Assembly: GCA_019459145.1 (NCBI GenBank)
Contig: JAIBEK010000026.1
Span: 28,132-92,131 of the forward strand
Direction: 5' to 3'
DNA length: 64,000 bases
DNA from: Arenimonas sp.
Lineage (GTDB): Bacteria; Pseudomonadota; Alphaproteobacteria; Rhizobiales; Rhizobiaceae
Part shown: positions 1 to 9,000 of the stretch, in pieces
How the letters are laid out: each line of letters starts with the position of its first letter
How positions within the stretch are numbered: position 1 is the stretch's first letter
The notes under the pieces: model-generated
What the model saw: only the letters and a program-made list of their open reading frames with translations
What the model was told of the DNA's origin: nothing
The model's database searches: none
Made by a program: the position numbers and the translations under genes

Positions 1-948
1 ATGCGCATCTTCGGTTCCGACCGCATGGATTCGATGCTGCAGAAGCTCGGCCTCAAGGAAGGCGAGGCGATCGTCCATCCGTGGATCAACAAGGCGCTGG
101 AACGCGCCCAGAAGAAGGTCGAGGCGCGCAACTTCGACACCCGCAAGAACCTGCTGAAATACGACGACGTGCTGAACGACCAGCGCAAGGTGATCTTCGA
201 GCAGCGCATCGAGCTGATGGACGCGACCGACGTGTCCGGCACGATCGAGGACATGCGCCACGAAGTCATCGAGAGCATGGTGCGCACGCACATCCCCGAG
301 CGCGCCTATGTCGAGCAGTGGGACGTGCCCGGCCTCAAGCAGCAGGTTGCCGTCACCCTCAATCTCGATCTGCCGATCGAGGCCTGGGCGGCCGAGGAGG
401 GCATTGCCGAGGACGACATGGTGGCCCGCATCACCGAAGCCGCCGACAAGGCGATGGCCGACAAGGCCGAGCGGTTCGGCGCGGAGATCATGGGCTATGT
501 CGAGCGCTCGGTCGTCCTCCAGACGATCGACAACCTGTGGCGCGAGCACATCGTCAACCTCGACCACCTGCGCTCGGTCGTCGGCTTCCGCGGCTATGCC
601 CAGCGCGACCCGCTGCAGGAATACAAGGCCGAAGCCTTCGAGCTGTTCCAGGCGCTGCTCGCCAACCTGCGCGACGCCGTCACCACCCAGATGATGCGTG
701 TCGAACTGGTTCGGGAAGCCCCGCCGGCGCCGACCGTGCCGCAAATGGAAGGCCATCACGTCGATGCCACCACTGGCGAGGACGATTTTGGCGAAGGCTC
801 GGTTACCGCCGCCCTTCCCTTCGTCGAACCGGAAAATCGCGACCCGAACGATCCCTCGTCCTGGGGTCGGGTCGGGCGTAACGATGCCTGCCCCTGCGGT
901 TCGGGCAAGAAATACAAGCACTGCCACGGCGCCTACGAGAACGCCTGA
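1..948 (+). CDS. secA: SecA preprotein translocase ATPase, C-terminal part (5' end outside window)
   Basis: These are the last 315 residues of SecA, the motor ATPase that pushes secretory preproteins through SecYEG at the inner membrane. The window opens inside the gene, so the ATG at base 1 is an internal Met; full-length SecA is about 900 residues and the nucleotide-binding folds lie upstream. Visible are the helical scaffold/wing region with the conserved [18 protein letters not shown] at residues 187-204, an acidic linker around 250-290, and the C-terminal zinc-binding SEC-C motif with C297, C299, C308 and H309 in [15 protein letters not shown] hairpin terminator follows 33 bases after the stop. 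Identification is essentially certain. Confidence 0.97.
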   Translation: MRIFGSDRMDSMLQKLGLKEGEAIVHPWINKALERAQKKVEARNFDTRKNLLKYDDVLNDQRKVIFEQRIELMDATDVSGTIEDMRHEVIESMVRTHIPERAYVEQWDVPGLKQQVAVTLNLDLPIEAWAAEEGIAEDDMVARITEAADKAMADKAERFGAEIMGYVERSVVLQTIDNLWREHIVNLDHLRSVVGFRGYAQRDPLQEYKAEAFELFQALLANLRDAVTTQMMRVELVREAPPAPTVPQMEGHHVDATTGEDDFGEGSVTAALPFVEPENRDPNDPSSWGRVGRNDACPCGSGKKYKHCHGAYENA

Positions 949-980
949 CCGGCGGTCACGATAGGGTGATGGATTGCCAG

Positions 981-1004
981 AAGGCGGCCGAAAGGTCGCC
1001 TTTT
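981..1004 (+). terminator. Rho-independent terminator after secA
   Basis: A 9-bp stem, AAGGCGGCC (981-989) with GGTCGCCTT (994-1002) including one G-U pair, is closed by a GAAA tetraloop and runs into four T residues (1001-1004). It sits 33 bases past the secA stop and before the flippase gene. Confidence 0.75.
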
Positions 1005-1099
1005 CGCTATCTTCGCGGGCGAAGAGCGAACCGTTTCTTAACCGTGATCTGACAAGATCGGCGCTGTTATTGCGTCACCAGCGGACCTTGTTGTCGATC

Positions 1100-2503
1100 A
1101 TGGCGGTCATCCACACTGCGGAGAAATTGCTGCCATCCGGCCTCCATCCGGCATTGCACAAGCTCGTCTCGGCGCTGTCGCGCCAGGACGAGACGGCGCG
1201 TGCCCAGCGCATGGCGCTGATCGCCTTTGCCATCCGCGTCGTCTCCGCCGCCATCGCCTTCGGCTCGCAGATCATCCAGGCGCGCCTGATGGGCGAGTTC
1301 GAATACGGCATATTCGTCTTCGTCTGGGTTCTGGTCGTGCTTTTCGGCAACCTCTCCTGCCTCGGCTTCCACACCGCCGTCATCCGCTTCCTGCCGCAGT
1401 ATGACGCCCGCGACGCCCGCGACGAGATCCGCGGGCTGACGATGACCGCCAGGGTCTTCTCGATCGGCTCGGCCAGCGCGCTCGCCCTCATCGGCTTTGC
1501 CGTGCTGCACTTCTTTGGCGAGGCGATCGAGGCCTACTACATGATCCCGCTGTTCCTCGGCCTCCTGGCGCTGCCGATGATCGCGCTCGGCGACGTGCTG
1601 GACGGCACGGCGCGGGCCAATAGCTGGCCGGTGGCGGCCCTTTCCCCGACCTATATCGTCCGCCCGCTGTTGATCCTCGGCTTCATGCTGGCGGCGGTCG
1701 CCCTCGGCGCGCCGCATACCGCGACGACGGCGATGCAGGCGGCGCTCGCCGCGACCTATGTGACGAGCCTCGGCCAGTTCCTCACCATCGACCGCAGGCT
1801 CCAGCAGCGCTACATCGCCGGACCGCGCAAGATCGACTTCCTCGCCTGGTTCAAGGTGGCGCTGCCGATCTTCCTGATCGACGGATTCGGCTTCCTGCTG
1901 ACCAATTCCGACGTCGTCGTGGTCGGACTCTATCTCGAGCCGGACCAGGTGGCGATCTACTTCGCCGCCGCCAAGACCATGGCGCTGGTGCAGTTCGTCT
2001 TCTTCGCGGTCAAGGCCGCCGCCGCCCCGCGCTTCGCGGCGATGATGGCCGACGACGATCTGCGCCCGCTCGCCGTCTTTGCCGGCACCACCGTACGCTG
2101 GAGCTTCTGGCCCTCTCTGGTCGTCGGCCTGACCGTACTTGCCGCCGGCAATCTGCTGCTGTCGCTGTTCGGCAATGCGTTTACCGCCGGCTACTGGCTG
2201 ATGGCGATCCTGTTTGCCGGCAGCCTGTCGAAGGCGATCGTCGGCCCCGGCGAGGTGCTGCTGACCATGGCCGGCAAGCAGCGGCTGTGCGTGCTGGTCT
2301 ATGTCGCCGCACTTGCCGCCAATATCGGCCTCAACGTGACGATGATCCCACTCTATGGCCTGACCGGCGCGGCCGCCGCGACCGCCGCGGCGATGATGGT
2401 CGAGGCGGTTCTGCTGCATCTGGCCGTGCGCTCCTCGCTCGGCATCGTACTCTTCGCCTTTGCCGACCCGCTGGCGATCCTGAACAAGACGAGGACGTCC
2501 TGA
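1100..2503 (+). CDS. Polysaccharide/lipopolysaccharide flippase (MVF/Wzx-type membrane protein)
   Basis: A polytopic inner-membrane protein of 467 residues with about 12-14 hydrophobic segments, resembling Wzx/MurJ-type exporters annotated as lipopolysaccharide biosynthesis proteins. It would flip lipid-linked saccharides across the inner membrane; the substrate is unknown. I chose the ATG at 1100 (MAVIHTAEKLL) because the 42 residues before it are basic and unlike the family. The stop is two bases before the start of the GNAT gene, so the two are probably translationally coupled. Family-level call is good; substrate is not inferable. Confidence 0.8.
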   Translation: MAVIHTAEKLLPSGLHPALHKLVSALSRQDETARAQRMALIAFAIRVVSAAIAFGSQIIQARLMGEFEYGIFVFVWVLVVLFGNLSCLGFHTAVIRFLPQYDARDARDEIRGLTMTARVFSIGSASALALIGFAVLHFFGEAIEAYYMIPLFLGLLALPMIALGDVLDGTARANSWPVAALSPTYIVRPLLILGFMLAAVALGAPHTATTAMQAALAATYVTSLGQFLTIDRRLQQRYIAGPRKIDFLAWFKVALPIFLIDGFGFLLTNSDVVVVGLYLEPDQVAIYFAAAKTMALVQFVFFAVKAAAAPRFAAMMADDDLRPLAVFAGTTVRWSFWPSLVVGLTVLAAGNLLLSLFGNAFTAGYWLMAILFAGSLSKAIVGPGEVLLTMAGKQRLCVLVYVAALAANIGLNVTMIPLYGLTGAAAATAAAMMVEAVLLHLAVRSSLGIVLFAFADPLAILNKTRTS

Positions 2504-2505
2504 TC

Positions 2506-3783
2506 ATGGTGGAACCACCGATCTACAGCGAGAGCATGAACAGCAATGCCAACCGGCTGGTCGGCACGCTGGCGGGCGAGACCGACGGTCGTCCCGCCGC
2601 CGACCTGCGCCTCGACGTCGGCCGACCCGGCCGGCAGCTCAGCCTTTATCCCGGTCGCGTCGGCTACGACCTACAGGAGGAACTCGACTTCCTCACCTAT
2701 CGCGTGATGGAGGCCAATGTCTTCTTCGCCCCGCGTTTCCTCGCGCCTGCCATGCCGCGGCTCGAGGAAAGGCAGATCCGGCTTGCCGTCCTGCGTGACG
2801 AGGATGCGCGCCGCAGCCGCGTGCGCCTGATGATGCCGTTCTCCGTCGAAAAGCCCGGCTTTTCCGTCGGCCCGTCGATCCTGCGGATCTGGTCCAATCC
2901 GTTCGGCCCGCTCGGCACGCCGCTGGTCGATGCCGAGGGCGCGGCCGAGACGATCGACAACATGCTGGAGGCCCTCGCCCGGCCGGAAGCCCGCTTGCCG
3001 GGTGTGCTGGTGCTGCCGGATTTGCGCCTCAACGGCCGGTTTGCCCAATTGCTGAAAGCGGTGGCGATCGGCCGCGACCTGCCGCTGACGGTTACCAACA
3101 CCTTCGAGCGACCCATGCTGCAAAGCGAGGAGGACGGCGACGCCTATCTCAAGACGACGATCGCCAAGAACCACCTGCGCGACATGCGCCGGCAGTTCCG
3201 CCTGCTGGGAGAACAGGGACGCGTGAGCTACAACGTCGCCCGCCAGCCCGACGATATCCGCCTGCGCATGGAGGAGTTCCTGGCGCTCGAGGCCAGCGGC
3301 TGGAAGGGGCGCAAGCGCTCCGCCATGGTCATGGACCGCTTCCGCGCCGCCTTTGCCCGCGAGGCGATCACCAACCTGGCCGAAGTCGACGCCGTGCGCA
3401 TTCACACGCTCGACCTCGACGGCCGGGCGATCGCCTCGATGGTGGTGTTCATCATGGCCGGCGAGGCCTATACGTGGAAGACCGCCTATGACGAGCGCTA
3501 TGCCCGTTTCTCGCCGGGCAAGCTGCTGCTCGCCGACCTGACCGACTGGCATCTCGACGACGCCAATATCGAGCGCACCGACAGTTGCGCCGTGCCGGAT
3601 CATCCGATCATGAGCCGGTTCTGGAAGGAGCGCGAGGAGATGGGAACGCTGCTGATCGGCCTGAAGCCCAATACCGACCGCGACATGCGCCAGGCAGCGA
3701 CCCAGTTGCACCTCTACCGCAACACCCGCAACCTCGCCCGCATCCTGCGCGACAAGATCCTGTCGCGCCGCTTCAACGACTGA
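2506..3783 (+). CDS. GNAT-family acetyltransferase, BioF2/CelD-like
   Basis: A 425-residue protein whose C-terminal half has the features of the Acetyltransf_6 (BioF2-like, CelD/BcsL) GNAT family: residues roughly 210-370 carry the YLKTTIAKNHLRDMRRQ helix and a closing segment with FSPGKLLLADLTDWHL and TDSCAVPDHP. Such proteins acetylate or otherwise acylate cell-surface polysaccharide precursors in the cytoplasm. The ATG at 2506 follows the flippase stop by two bases; an ATG at 2536 (MNSNAN) is an alternative. The pairing with a flippase supports a role in surface-polysaccharide modification, which is inference. Confidence 0.78.
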   Translation: MVEPPIYSESMNSNANRLVGTLAGETDGRPAADLRLDVGRPGRQLSLYPGRVGYDLQEELDFLTYRVMEANVFFAPRFLAPAMPRLEERQIRLAVLRDEDARRSRVRLMMPFSVEKPGFSVGPSILRIWSNPFGPLGTPLVDAEGAAETIDNMLEALARPEARLPGVLVLPDLRLNGRFAQLLKAVAIGRDLPLTVTNTFERPMLQSEEDGDAYLKTTIAKNHLRDMRRQFRLLGEQGRVSYNVARQPDDIRLRMEEFLALEASGWKGRKRSAMVMDRFRAAFAREAITNLAEVDAVRIHTLDLDGRAIASMVVFIMAGEAYTWKTAYDERYARFSPGKLLLADLTDWHLDDANIERTDSCAVPDHPIMSRFWKEREEMGTLLIGLKPNTDRDMRQAATQLHLYRNTRNLARILRDKILSRRFND

Positions 3784-3799
3784 GCGCCCCCCACAGAGC

Positions 3800-5464
3800 C
3801 TATTCGGCGGCGAGCGCCGGTTCGCGGTCGCGCAAGAACCGGCGGATGACCTTGCCGCTGGTGGTCAGCGGCATTTCGTCGATGAACTCCACCTCGCGCG
3901 GATATTCGTGCATCGAAAGCCGCTGCTTGACCCAGTCGCCGATCTCGGCGGCAAGCTGCGGGCTGGGCTGATAGCCCTGCGAAAGCACGACGAAGGCCTT
4001 GACGATCTCGGTGCGCAGCGGATCGGGCTTGCCGATGGCGGCCGCCAGCCGGACCGCCGGATGGCCGATGAGACAGTCCTCGATTTCGGCGGGGCCGATG
4101 CGATAGCCGGAAGAGGTGATGACATCGTCGTCGCGACCAAAGAACTCGACATAGCCGTCCGCATCCATCCGGCCGAGATCGCCGGTCTTCATCCAGTCGC
4201 CGACGAATTTTCGCGCCGTCGCCGCCTCGTCGTTCCAGTAGCCGAGGAACATCACCGGATCGGGCCTTTTGATCGCCACCTGGCCGGTGACGCCCGCGGG
4301 CACTTCACGGCCCGCCTCGTCGATGATCGCCACCCGATGGCCAGGCACGGCACGGCCGATGGCGCCGGCCCTGGTCACGCCGAGATTTGCCGCCGACCCG
4401 AGGACGAAATTGCACTCGGTCTGGCCGTAGAATTCGTTGGGCACGATGCCGAGCGTCGCCTTCACCCATTCATAGGTTTCACGGCCGAGCGATTCGCCGG
4501 CCGAGCCGATGCTGCGCAGCACGAGATCGTATTTCTCCAGCGGCTTTTCGACGGACTTCAGCAGGCGCAGGGCGGTTGGCGGAATGAAGGCGTTTCGCAC
4601 CTTCATCTCGGCCATGATGCGAAAGGCCGTGTCGGGATCGAACTTCTGCGCCGGTGACGAAACGACCGGCACGCCGAGCATCAACGCCGGAAGCAGCGCA
4701 TTGAGCAGGCCGCCGGCCCAGGCCCAGTCGGACGGTGTCCAGATCTTGTCGCCCGGTTGGGGGAGGAAATCATGCACCATCTGAAAGCCGGGAATGTGGC
4801 CCGGCAAAACCCGGTGGCCATGCAGCGCCCCCTTCGGCGGACCGGTCGTGCCCGAGGTGAAGATCATCAGGGCCGGCGTATCCGGTCCAGTATCGGCGAC
4901 CTCAAAAACAGGCGGATGGGCGGCGACGAGGTCGGCAAAGCAGTGAGCATCATCGCAGGGCGCACCAGTCGTGATCACATGCTCGAGGACCGGCAGGTCC
5001 GGCCGGATCTCGGCCAGACGCGCAAGTCCGAAATCATTGGTGACGATCGCCTTCGCGCCGGCGGCCGCCAACCGGTATTGCAGCGCCTCGACCCCGAACA
5101 GCAGCGCCAGAGGCAGGGCGATGGCACCCATCTTGTAGATGGCCACATGGGCGATCACCGTCTCGAACGATTGCGGCAAAAGCAGCGCGATGCGGTCGCC
5201 GCGGGCGATGCCGAGCGCGGCCAGCGCATGGGCGAAGGCCGAGGATTGCGCCGAAAGCTCGCCATAGGTCATCGACGGGTGGCGGCCGTCCGGTGAGAAA
5301 TGTTCGAGGCAGACGCGGTCGGGATGATGCCGCGCCCAGTCGTCGCTGACCGCGCGGCCGATATTGAAATTGCCGGGGATCTGCCACGCGAAGTCGCGAC
5401 ACAGACGCTCATAGGAGCTGCTTTCGGGCAGAAACATGCGGGGTTTTCCGAATTGACCTGCCAT
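3800..5464 (-). CDS. AMP-dependent acyl-CoA synthetase (acetyl/medium-chain type)
   Basis: A 554-residue adenylate-forming enzyme that would activate a short- or medium-chain carboxylate to its acyl-CoA via an acyl-adenylate. The AMP-binding P-loop FTSGTTGPPKGALHGH lies near residue 195, the YGQTE adenine-binding motif near 345, the TGDLG and SSGYRIGP hinge region near 430-450, and the C-terminal catalytic lysine in TTSGKVIRRFLRD. Start at 5464 (MAGQFGKPRM) is preceded by GAAAGGA; MFLPESSSYERL at 5437 is an alternative. It converges with the GNAT gene 17 bases away. Substrate preference cannot be read reliably from sequence. Confidence 0.9.
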   Translation of the reverse strand: MAGQFGKPRMFLPESSSYERLCRDFAWQIPGNFNIGRAVSDDWARHHPDRVCLEHFSPDGRHPSMTYGELSAQSSAFAHALAALGIARGDRIALLLPQSFETVIAHVAIYKMGAIALPLALLFGVEALQYRLAAAGAKAIVTNDFGLARLAEIRPDLPVLEHVITTGAPCDDAHCFADLVAAHPPVFEVADTGPDTPALMIFTSGTTGPPKGALHGHRVLPGHIPGFQMVHDFLPQPGDKIWTPSDWAWAGGLLNALLPALMLGVPVVSSPAQKFDPDTAFRIMAEMKVRNAFIPPTALRLLKSVEKPLEKYDLVLRSIGSAGESLGRETYEWVKATLGIVPNEFYGQTECNFVLGSAANLGVTRAGAIGRAVPGHRVAIIDEAGREVPAGVTGQVAIKRPDPVMFLGYWNDEAATARKFVGDWMKTGDLGRMDADGYVEFFGRDDDVITSSGYRIGPAEIEDCLIGHPAVRLAAAIGKPDPLRTEIVKAFVVLSQGYQPSPQLAAEIGDWVKQRLSMHEYPREVEFIDEMPLTTSGKVIRRFLRDREPALAAE

Positions 5465-5668
5465 TTTGCTAGCATTCCTTTCGCAACTGCACAATGGAAG
5501 GGCGAAATGCCGGTCCGCAGCCGCCCGGGCGGGCTTGCGTTTCTGGACAGCCTCGGAAACGACGTGCTAACTAGACAAGCCGGATTCTCACCCGCCAGGG
5601 GCATGAGCCGGCGGGGCCAGGCTATGGCAGGGCGCCCAAATTCCTTTCCGATCGCAGAGACCCATTCG

Positions 5669-6115
5669 ATGAAAACATCCGGCAAGAACCCGCGCCCAGC
5701 CCAGCCCGTTCGACAGGTCACCGTCGATGCCGGGCTACTGCCGAAGACGGCGAATGCGAAGCGTGGCCCGGACGCGGCCGATCGCCCGGCGACGGCGACG
5801 GTCAACATCGTCGCCCCCGTCCCCCCGGCCGTCTCCGCCGCGCGCCTGGAGATGAAGCAGCAGGCGATGAAATCGGCGCTGATGAAGGTCGGCGCCGCCA
5901 TAGACGGCGGCGAGATCCCGGCGGCTGAAGCCAAGCGGTTCGTGCTGGGGCGGGTCGTCAGGGGCCTCGGATCGGTCGAGGCCGCGGAAAAATGGTATCG
6001 CAGCCACCACTTCGCCGAACTGGGCGGCCGGACCCCGGCTCAACTGGTACGCGCCGGCGAATTGAAGGCGCTGCTTGCACAGTTGGACGCGGCGAAGGCG
6101 GAACCAAAGGCCTGA
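5669..6115 (+). CDS. Possible MbcA/ParS/Xre antitoxin-type protein, no toxin partner
   Basis: A 148-residue protein with a low-complexity, Ala/Pro-rich first half and a compact C-terminal helical region. The segment around residues 105-145 (VEAAEKWYRSHHFAELGGRTP, then a Gly- and Leu-rich helix) resembles the toxin-binding domain of the MbcA/ParS/Xre family (formerly DUF2384), which typically has an LGG-x-TP motif. No RES-domain toxin is adjacent: the next feature is tRNA-Leu and the gene upstream is a synthetase. Start is uncertain: ATG 5669 (MKTSGKN) is used; ATG 5624 is in frame. The family assignment is tentative. Confidence 0.5.
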   Translation: MKTSGKNPRPAQPVRQVTVDAGLLPKTANAKRGPDAADRPATATVNIVAPVPPAVSAARLEMKQQAMKSALMKVGAAIDGGEIPAAEAKRFVLGRVVRGLGSVEAAEKWYRSHHFAELGGRTPAQLVRAGELKALLAQLDAAKAEPKA

Positions 6116-6258
6116 GGCAGATGAAACGTCGGTGGCAGACGGTTTGGCGCGACCACGATTGGAGAGTTTTCGCCCACAAGCTGCCGACGATTTATGCCGG
6201 GTTTGCAACAGCTGACGTCCACGCCACAGACGAAGTGTGGCAGCGACAATGCAGCGAT

Positions 6259-6343
6259 TGGTGCCCCATGCCGGAATCGAACCAGCACTCCTTTCGGAAC
6301 TCGATTTTGAGTCGAGCGCGTCTACCAGTTCCGCCAATGGGGC
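6259..6343 (-). tRNA. tRNA-Leu (anticodon CAA)
   Basis: An 85-nt tRNA with a long variable arm, as expected for leucine. The acceptor stem GCCCCAT pairs with ATGGGGC, followed by discriminator A and an encoded CCA (3' end at 6259). The anticodon stem CTCGA/TCGAG encloses loop CTCAAAA with anticodon CAA at 6307-6309, reading UUG. The D-arm has GGCGGAACTGGTAGACGC and the T-loop GGTTCGATTCC. A matching sigma-70-type promoter lies 35 bases upstream. Confidence 0.97.
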
Positions 6344-6377
6344 ACAGAAGCGTCGTGTGTCGGTAGGACAGCGCCGG

Positions 6378-6405
6378 ACTATACGAAGCGCGCCGAGGCG
6401 GTCAA
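6378..6405 (-). promoter_or_regulatory. Sigma-70-type promoter of tRNA-Leu
   Basis: On the minus strand a -35 box TTGACC (6400-6405), a 16-base spacer and a -10 box TATAGT (6378-6383) lie 35 bases before the tRNA 5' end at 6343. Spacing and sequence fit a housekeeping promoter. Confidence 0.7.
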
Positions 6406-6415
6406 CCGCCTTTTT
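6397..6415 (+). terminator. Short plus-strand hairpin with T-run
   Basis: GGCGG (6397-6401), loop TCAA, CCGCC (6406-6410), then five T residues. It could stop rightward transcripts before the DedA-type gene. It overlaps the -35 box of the leftward tRNA-Leu promoter. The stem is only 5-6 bp, so confidence is modest. Confidence 0.45.
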
Positions 6416-6532
6416 CGCCGAAGCACGTTCACAGGATTGTTTTCGATCGGGATGGTGCGACGCAGCGCCGGGCATTTACAGTGGCCTGTCGCTTAACTAA
6501 AACCGCTCGGCCCGAGGAACAGGAAAACAACC

Positions 6533-7114
6533 ATGCTGCGCCGCCTCTACGACTGGACCATGTCACTGGCGGCAACCCGCCATGCCGAAAAAGGCCTGTT
6601 CGGTGTGTCCTTCATCGAAAGCTCGTTCTTTCCCATTCCGCCGGACGTGCTGCTGATCCCGATGGTGATCGCCAAGCCGGCGAACTGGATGAGGCTGGCG
6701 CTGATCTGCACTGTCGCATCCGTGCTCGGTGCCTTTCTCGGCTACGCGATCGGCATGTTCCTCTACGACCTGATCGGTCGCCCGATCCTTGCCTTCTACG
6801 GCAAGGAGAACGCCTTCGAGCAGGTCGCCGAGTGGTACAATATTTGGGGCGGCTGGGGAGTGCTGTTTGCCGCCATCACCCCCTTTCCCTACAAGGTGCT
6901 GACCATCTTTTCCGGCGCGACGGGGCTCAACTTCTTCATCTTCACCATGGTCAGCATCATCGGCCGGGCCGCGCGCTTCTTTCTCGTCGCCTGGCTGCTC
7001 GGCCGCTATGGCGAGCCGATCCGCATCTTCATCGAGAAATATCTCAGCCTTCTTTTCACCCTGTTCATGGTGCTGCTGATCGGCGGCTTCTATCTGGTGA
7101 AATTCGCCTTCTGA
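6533..7114 (+). CDS. DedA/YqaA-family inner-membrane protein
   Basis: A 193-residue membrane protein of the VTT/SNARE-associated superfamily, closest in look to the YqaA branch. Hallmarks are the re-entrant GVSFIESSFFPIPPDVLL near residues 25-42 with acidic and proline residues, and FAAITPFPYKVLTIFSGATG near 118-137 with the conserved Pro-Phe-Lys pattern. DedA proteins translocate or handle lipid carriers at the inner membrane; the role of the YqaA branch is not settled. DsbB follows 12 bases downstream, suggesting co-transcription. Confidence 0.85.
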   Translation: MLRRLYDWTMSLAATRHAEKGLFGVSFIESSFFPIPPDVLLIPMVIAKPANWMRLALICTVASVLGAFLGYAIGMFLYDLIGRPILAFYGKENAFEQVAEWYNIWGGWGVLFAAITPFPYKVLTIFSGATGLNFFIFTMVSIIGRAARFFLVAWLLGRYGEPIRIFIEKYLSLLFTLFMVLLIGGFYLVKFAF

Positions 7115-7126
7115 CGGGATCGAACA

Positions 7127-7639
7127 ATGAGCCTCTCCACCTCCCTAGCAAAGTCCGATACCGCAATCGCCGCCGTTCTGACGCTCGGCATGGCGGTCGT
7201 CGTCGGCTCGGCGCTCGGCTTCGAGCACATCGGCGGCTACATTCCCTGCGCGCTCTGCCTTTTGCAGCGCAATCCCTATTACATCGGCGTGGGCATCGGC
7301 GCGCTGGCACTGCTGTCGTCGGTGTTCAAGCTGCCGCCGATCGTCACGCGCGGCCTTTTCGCCGTCATCGCCGTGCTGATGATCGTCAGCATCGGGCTTG
7401 GCGCCTATCATGCCGGCGTCGAGTGGAAGTTCTGGGAAGGCCCGGCCAGTTGCACCATCGGCGCGACCGGCGGCGAAGCCCCGGTCAACGTGCTCGAAGC
7501 GCTGAACTCGACCAAGGCGCCGTCCTGCACGGAAGCGACGCTGCGCGTGCTCGGCCTGTCCTTTGCCGGCTGGAATGTGCTGACCAGCGCAGCGCTCGCA
7601 GCAATCGCGCTGTGGGCGACGTTGCGCAAGCGCGGCTGA
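7127..7639 (+). CDS. dsbB: Disulfide bond formation protein B
   Basis: A 170-residue inner-membrane oxidase that would reoxidise periplasmic DsbA using quinone. Four hydrophobic segments are visible. The first periplasmic redox pair is in PCALCLLQRNPYY (around residue 40) and the second pair is formed by Cys in GPASCTIG and APSCTEATL (around 107-130). Length matches DsbB family members. It follows the DedA-type gene by 12 bases and converges with the HNH gene, whose stop is five bases away. Confidence 0.92.
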   Translation: MSLSTSLAKSDTAIAAVLTLGMAVVVGSALGFEHIGGYIPCALCLLQRNPYYIGVGIGALALLSSVFKLPPIVTRGLFAVIAVLMIVSIGLGAYHAGVEWKFWEGPASCTIGATGGEAPVNVLEALNSTKAPSCTEATLRVLGLSFAGWNVLTSAALAAIALWATLRKRG

Positions 7640-7644
7640 GCCGC

Positions 7645-8202
7645 TTACGGCTGCAGTTCGGAATCCCAGTAGAGATAGTCGACCCAGCTCTCATGCAGAT
7701 GGTTGGGCGGGAACGACCGGCCATTGTTGTGCAGGTCCTGCACGGTCGGGCGGTAGGGCTTCTGGTGCGGGAACATCTGCGCCTGGCGCGGCAGCTTGCT
7801 GCCCTTGCGCAGGTTGCACGGCGAGCAGGCGGCCACCACGTTTTCCCAGGTGGTCTCACCACCGTGGGCGCGCGGGACGACATGGTCGAAGGTCAGGTCC
7901 TCGTCGGAGCCGCAATACTGGCATTCGAACTTGTCGCGCAGGAAGACGTTGAAGCGGGTAAACGCCGGATTGCGCGTCGGCTGGACATAGGTCTTCAGGC
8001 TGACGACGCTCGGCAGCCGCATGGAAAAGCTCGGCGAGCAGACGGAATGGTCGTATTCGGCGATGATGTTCACACGGTCAAGAAAGACCGCCTTGATCGC
8101 GTCCTGCCAGGACCACAGCGACAAGGGATAGTAACTCAGCGGCCTGTAGTCGGCATTCAGCACGAGTGCCGGCAAGGACTGGGGTGAGACTGCAATCGTC
8201 AA
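7645..8202 (-). CDS. HNH endonuclease family protein
   Basis: A 185-residue protein with an HNH nuclease fold. Around residues 92-135 are the paired CxxC zinc motifs (FECQYCGSDEDL and AACSPCNLRKG) flanking the catalytic core LTFDHVVPRAHGGETTWENVV with the HNH histidine and asparagine. Stand-alone chromosomal HNH proteins of this architecture are widespread in Alphaproteobacteria; their role in vivo is unclear, possibly DNA repair or processing. There is no methylase neighbour, so a restriction role is unlikely. A TCAGGAGAAT ribosome-binding region precedes the ATG at 8202. Confidence 0.88.
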   Translation of the reverse strand: MTIAVSPQSLPALVLNADYRPLSYYPLSLWSWQDAIKAVFLDRVNIIAEYDHSVCSPSFSMRLPSVVSLKTYVQPTRNPAFTRFNVFLRDKFECQYCGSDEDLTFDHVVPRAHGGETTWENVVAACSPCNLRKGSKLPRQAQMFPHQKPYRPTVQDLHNNGRSFPPNHLHESWVDYLYWDSELQP

Positions 8203-8299
8203 GGCATTCTCCTGATCGATTCGGCACCTGTGTTTTTATATTAGGTCCGTTGTGACAGCCTTGTGAAGCCCCCTTTCCGCGGGGCGCCCTTCCGTCGCG

Positions 8300-8947
8300 C
8301 TATTCGACCGCGGGAAGGGCCTCCCGGCCCCTTCCCGCGGCATAATGCGCCCAGAACAGCCGGGCGGCGATCGACCGCCAGGGCCGCCATGCCTCGGCGA
8401 TTTCGACCACCTGCCGGATGTCGGGCCGCGCATCATGGCCGAAGGCATCGCCGACGGCGGCGCGCAGCGCTACGTCGCCTGCCGGAAAAATGTCGGCATG
8501 GCCGCCGCAGAACATCAGGTAGACCTCTGCGGTCCACAAGCCGATGCCCTTGAGCGCCGTCAGTTTTTCGATCGCCTCGGTCGCGTCGAGGCGGGAGAGC
8601 GTCGACAGGTCGAGGGTTCCCGACGCGACGGCGCGGGCGGCAAACTCGAGGGTGGATGCCTTGGCGCGCGACAGGCCGAGGCCGGCGACCACATCGGCAT
8701 CGAGCCCGAGATAGGCTTCGGCCGTGGGTGGCCCGCCGCTTGCCGCCGTGATGCGGGTCCAGATCGCCTCGGCGCTGGCCCGCGACACCATCTGCGAGAC
8801 GACGATATGGGCGAGACCGGAAAAGCCGGGTTCGGCAAGGCGCAGCGGCAGCGGAGCATGGCGGCGGGCGAGCGGTGCGAGGCGCGGATCGATGGCGATG
8901 AGTTCGCAGAGACCGAACGCCACGTCTGCCGGGCTGGTGATGATCAT
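8300..8947 (-). CDS. DNA-3-methyladenine glycosylase II-like (HhH-GPD)
   Basis: A 215-residue base-excision repair glycosylase that removes alkylated purines. The helix-hairpin-helix LTALKGIGLWTAEVYL is at residues about 130-146, followed by the catalytic aspartate in DIFPAGDVALR about 17 residues later, as in the AlkA/MAG branch of the HhH-GPD superfamily. It lacks the extra N-terminal domain of E. coli AlkA, as is common in alphaproteobacteria. It is divergent from gluQ with 53 bases between starts. Confidence 0.88.
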   Translation of the reverse strand: MIITSPADVAFGLCELIAIDPRLAPLARRHAPLPLRLAEPGFSGLAHIVVSQMVSRASAEAIWTRITAASGGPPTAEAYLGLDADVVAGLGLSRAKASTLEFAARAVASGTLDLSTLSRLDATEAIEKLTALKGIGLWTAEVYLMFCGGHADIFPAGDVALRAAVGDAFGHDARPDIRQVVEIAEAWRPWRSIAARLFWAHYAAGRGREALPAVE

Positions 8948-9000
8948 TTCGGTTTCGTCCCGCTCTTTTCCCCGCGCCCGATTTCGTGCGAGAGGGAAGC

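Noticed and set aside
974..1099. N-terminal extension of the flippase gene
   Set aside because: The extra 42 residues are basic, cover the secA terminator hairpin and do not look like a family N-terminus; ATG 1100 is preferred.
1067..2419. Long minus-strand frames opposite the flippase gene and many others across the window
   Set aside because: They are shadow frames of high-GC genes with repetitive Arg/Gly/Ala/His composition and no family features.
7645..8202. Restriction system around the HNH nuclease
   Set aside because: No methyltransferase, specificity subunit or other defence gene is nearby; such solitary HNH proteins are common chromosomal genes.
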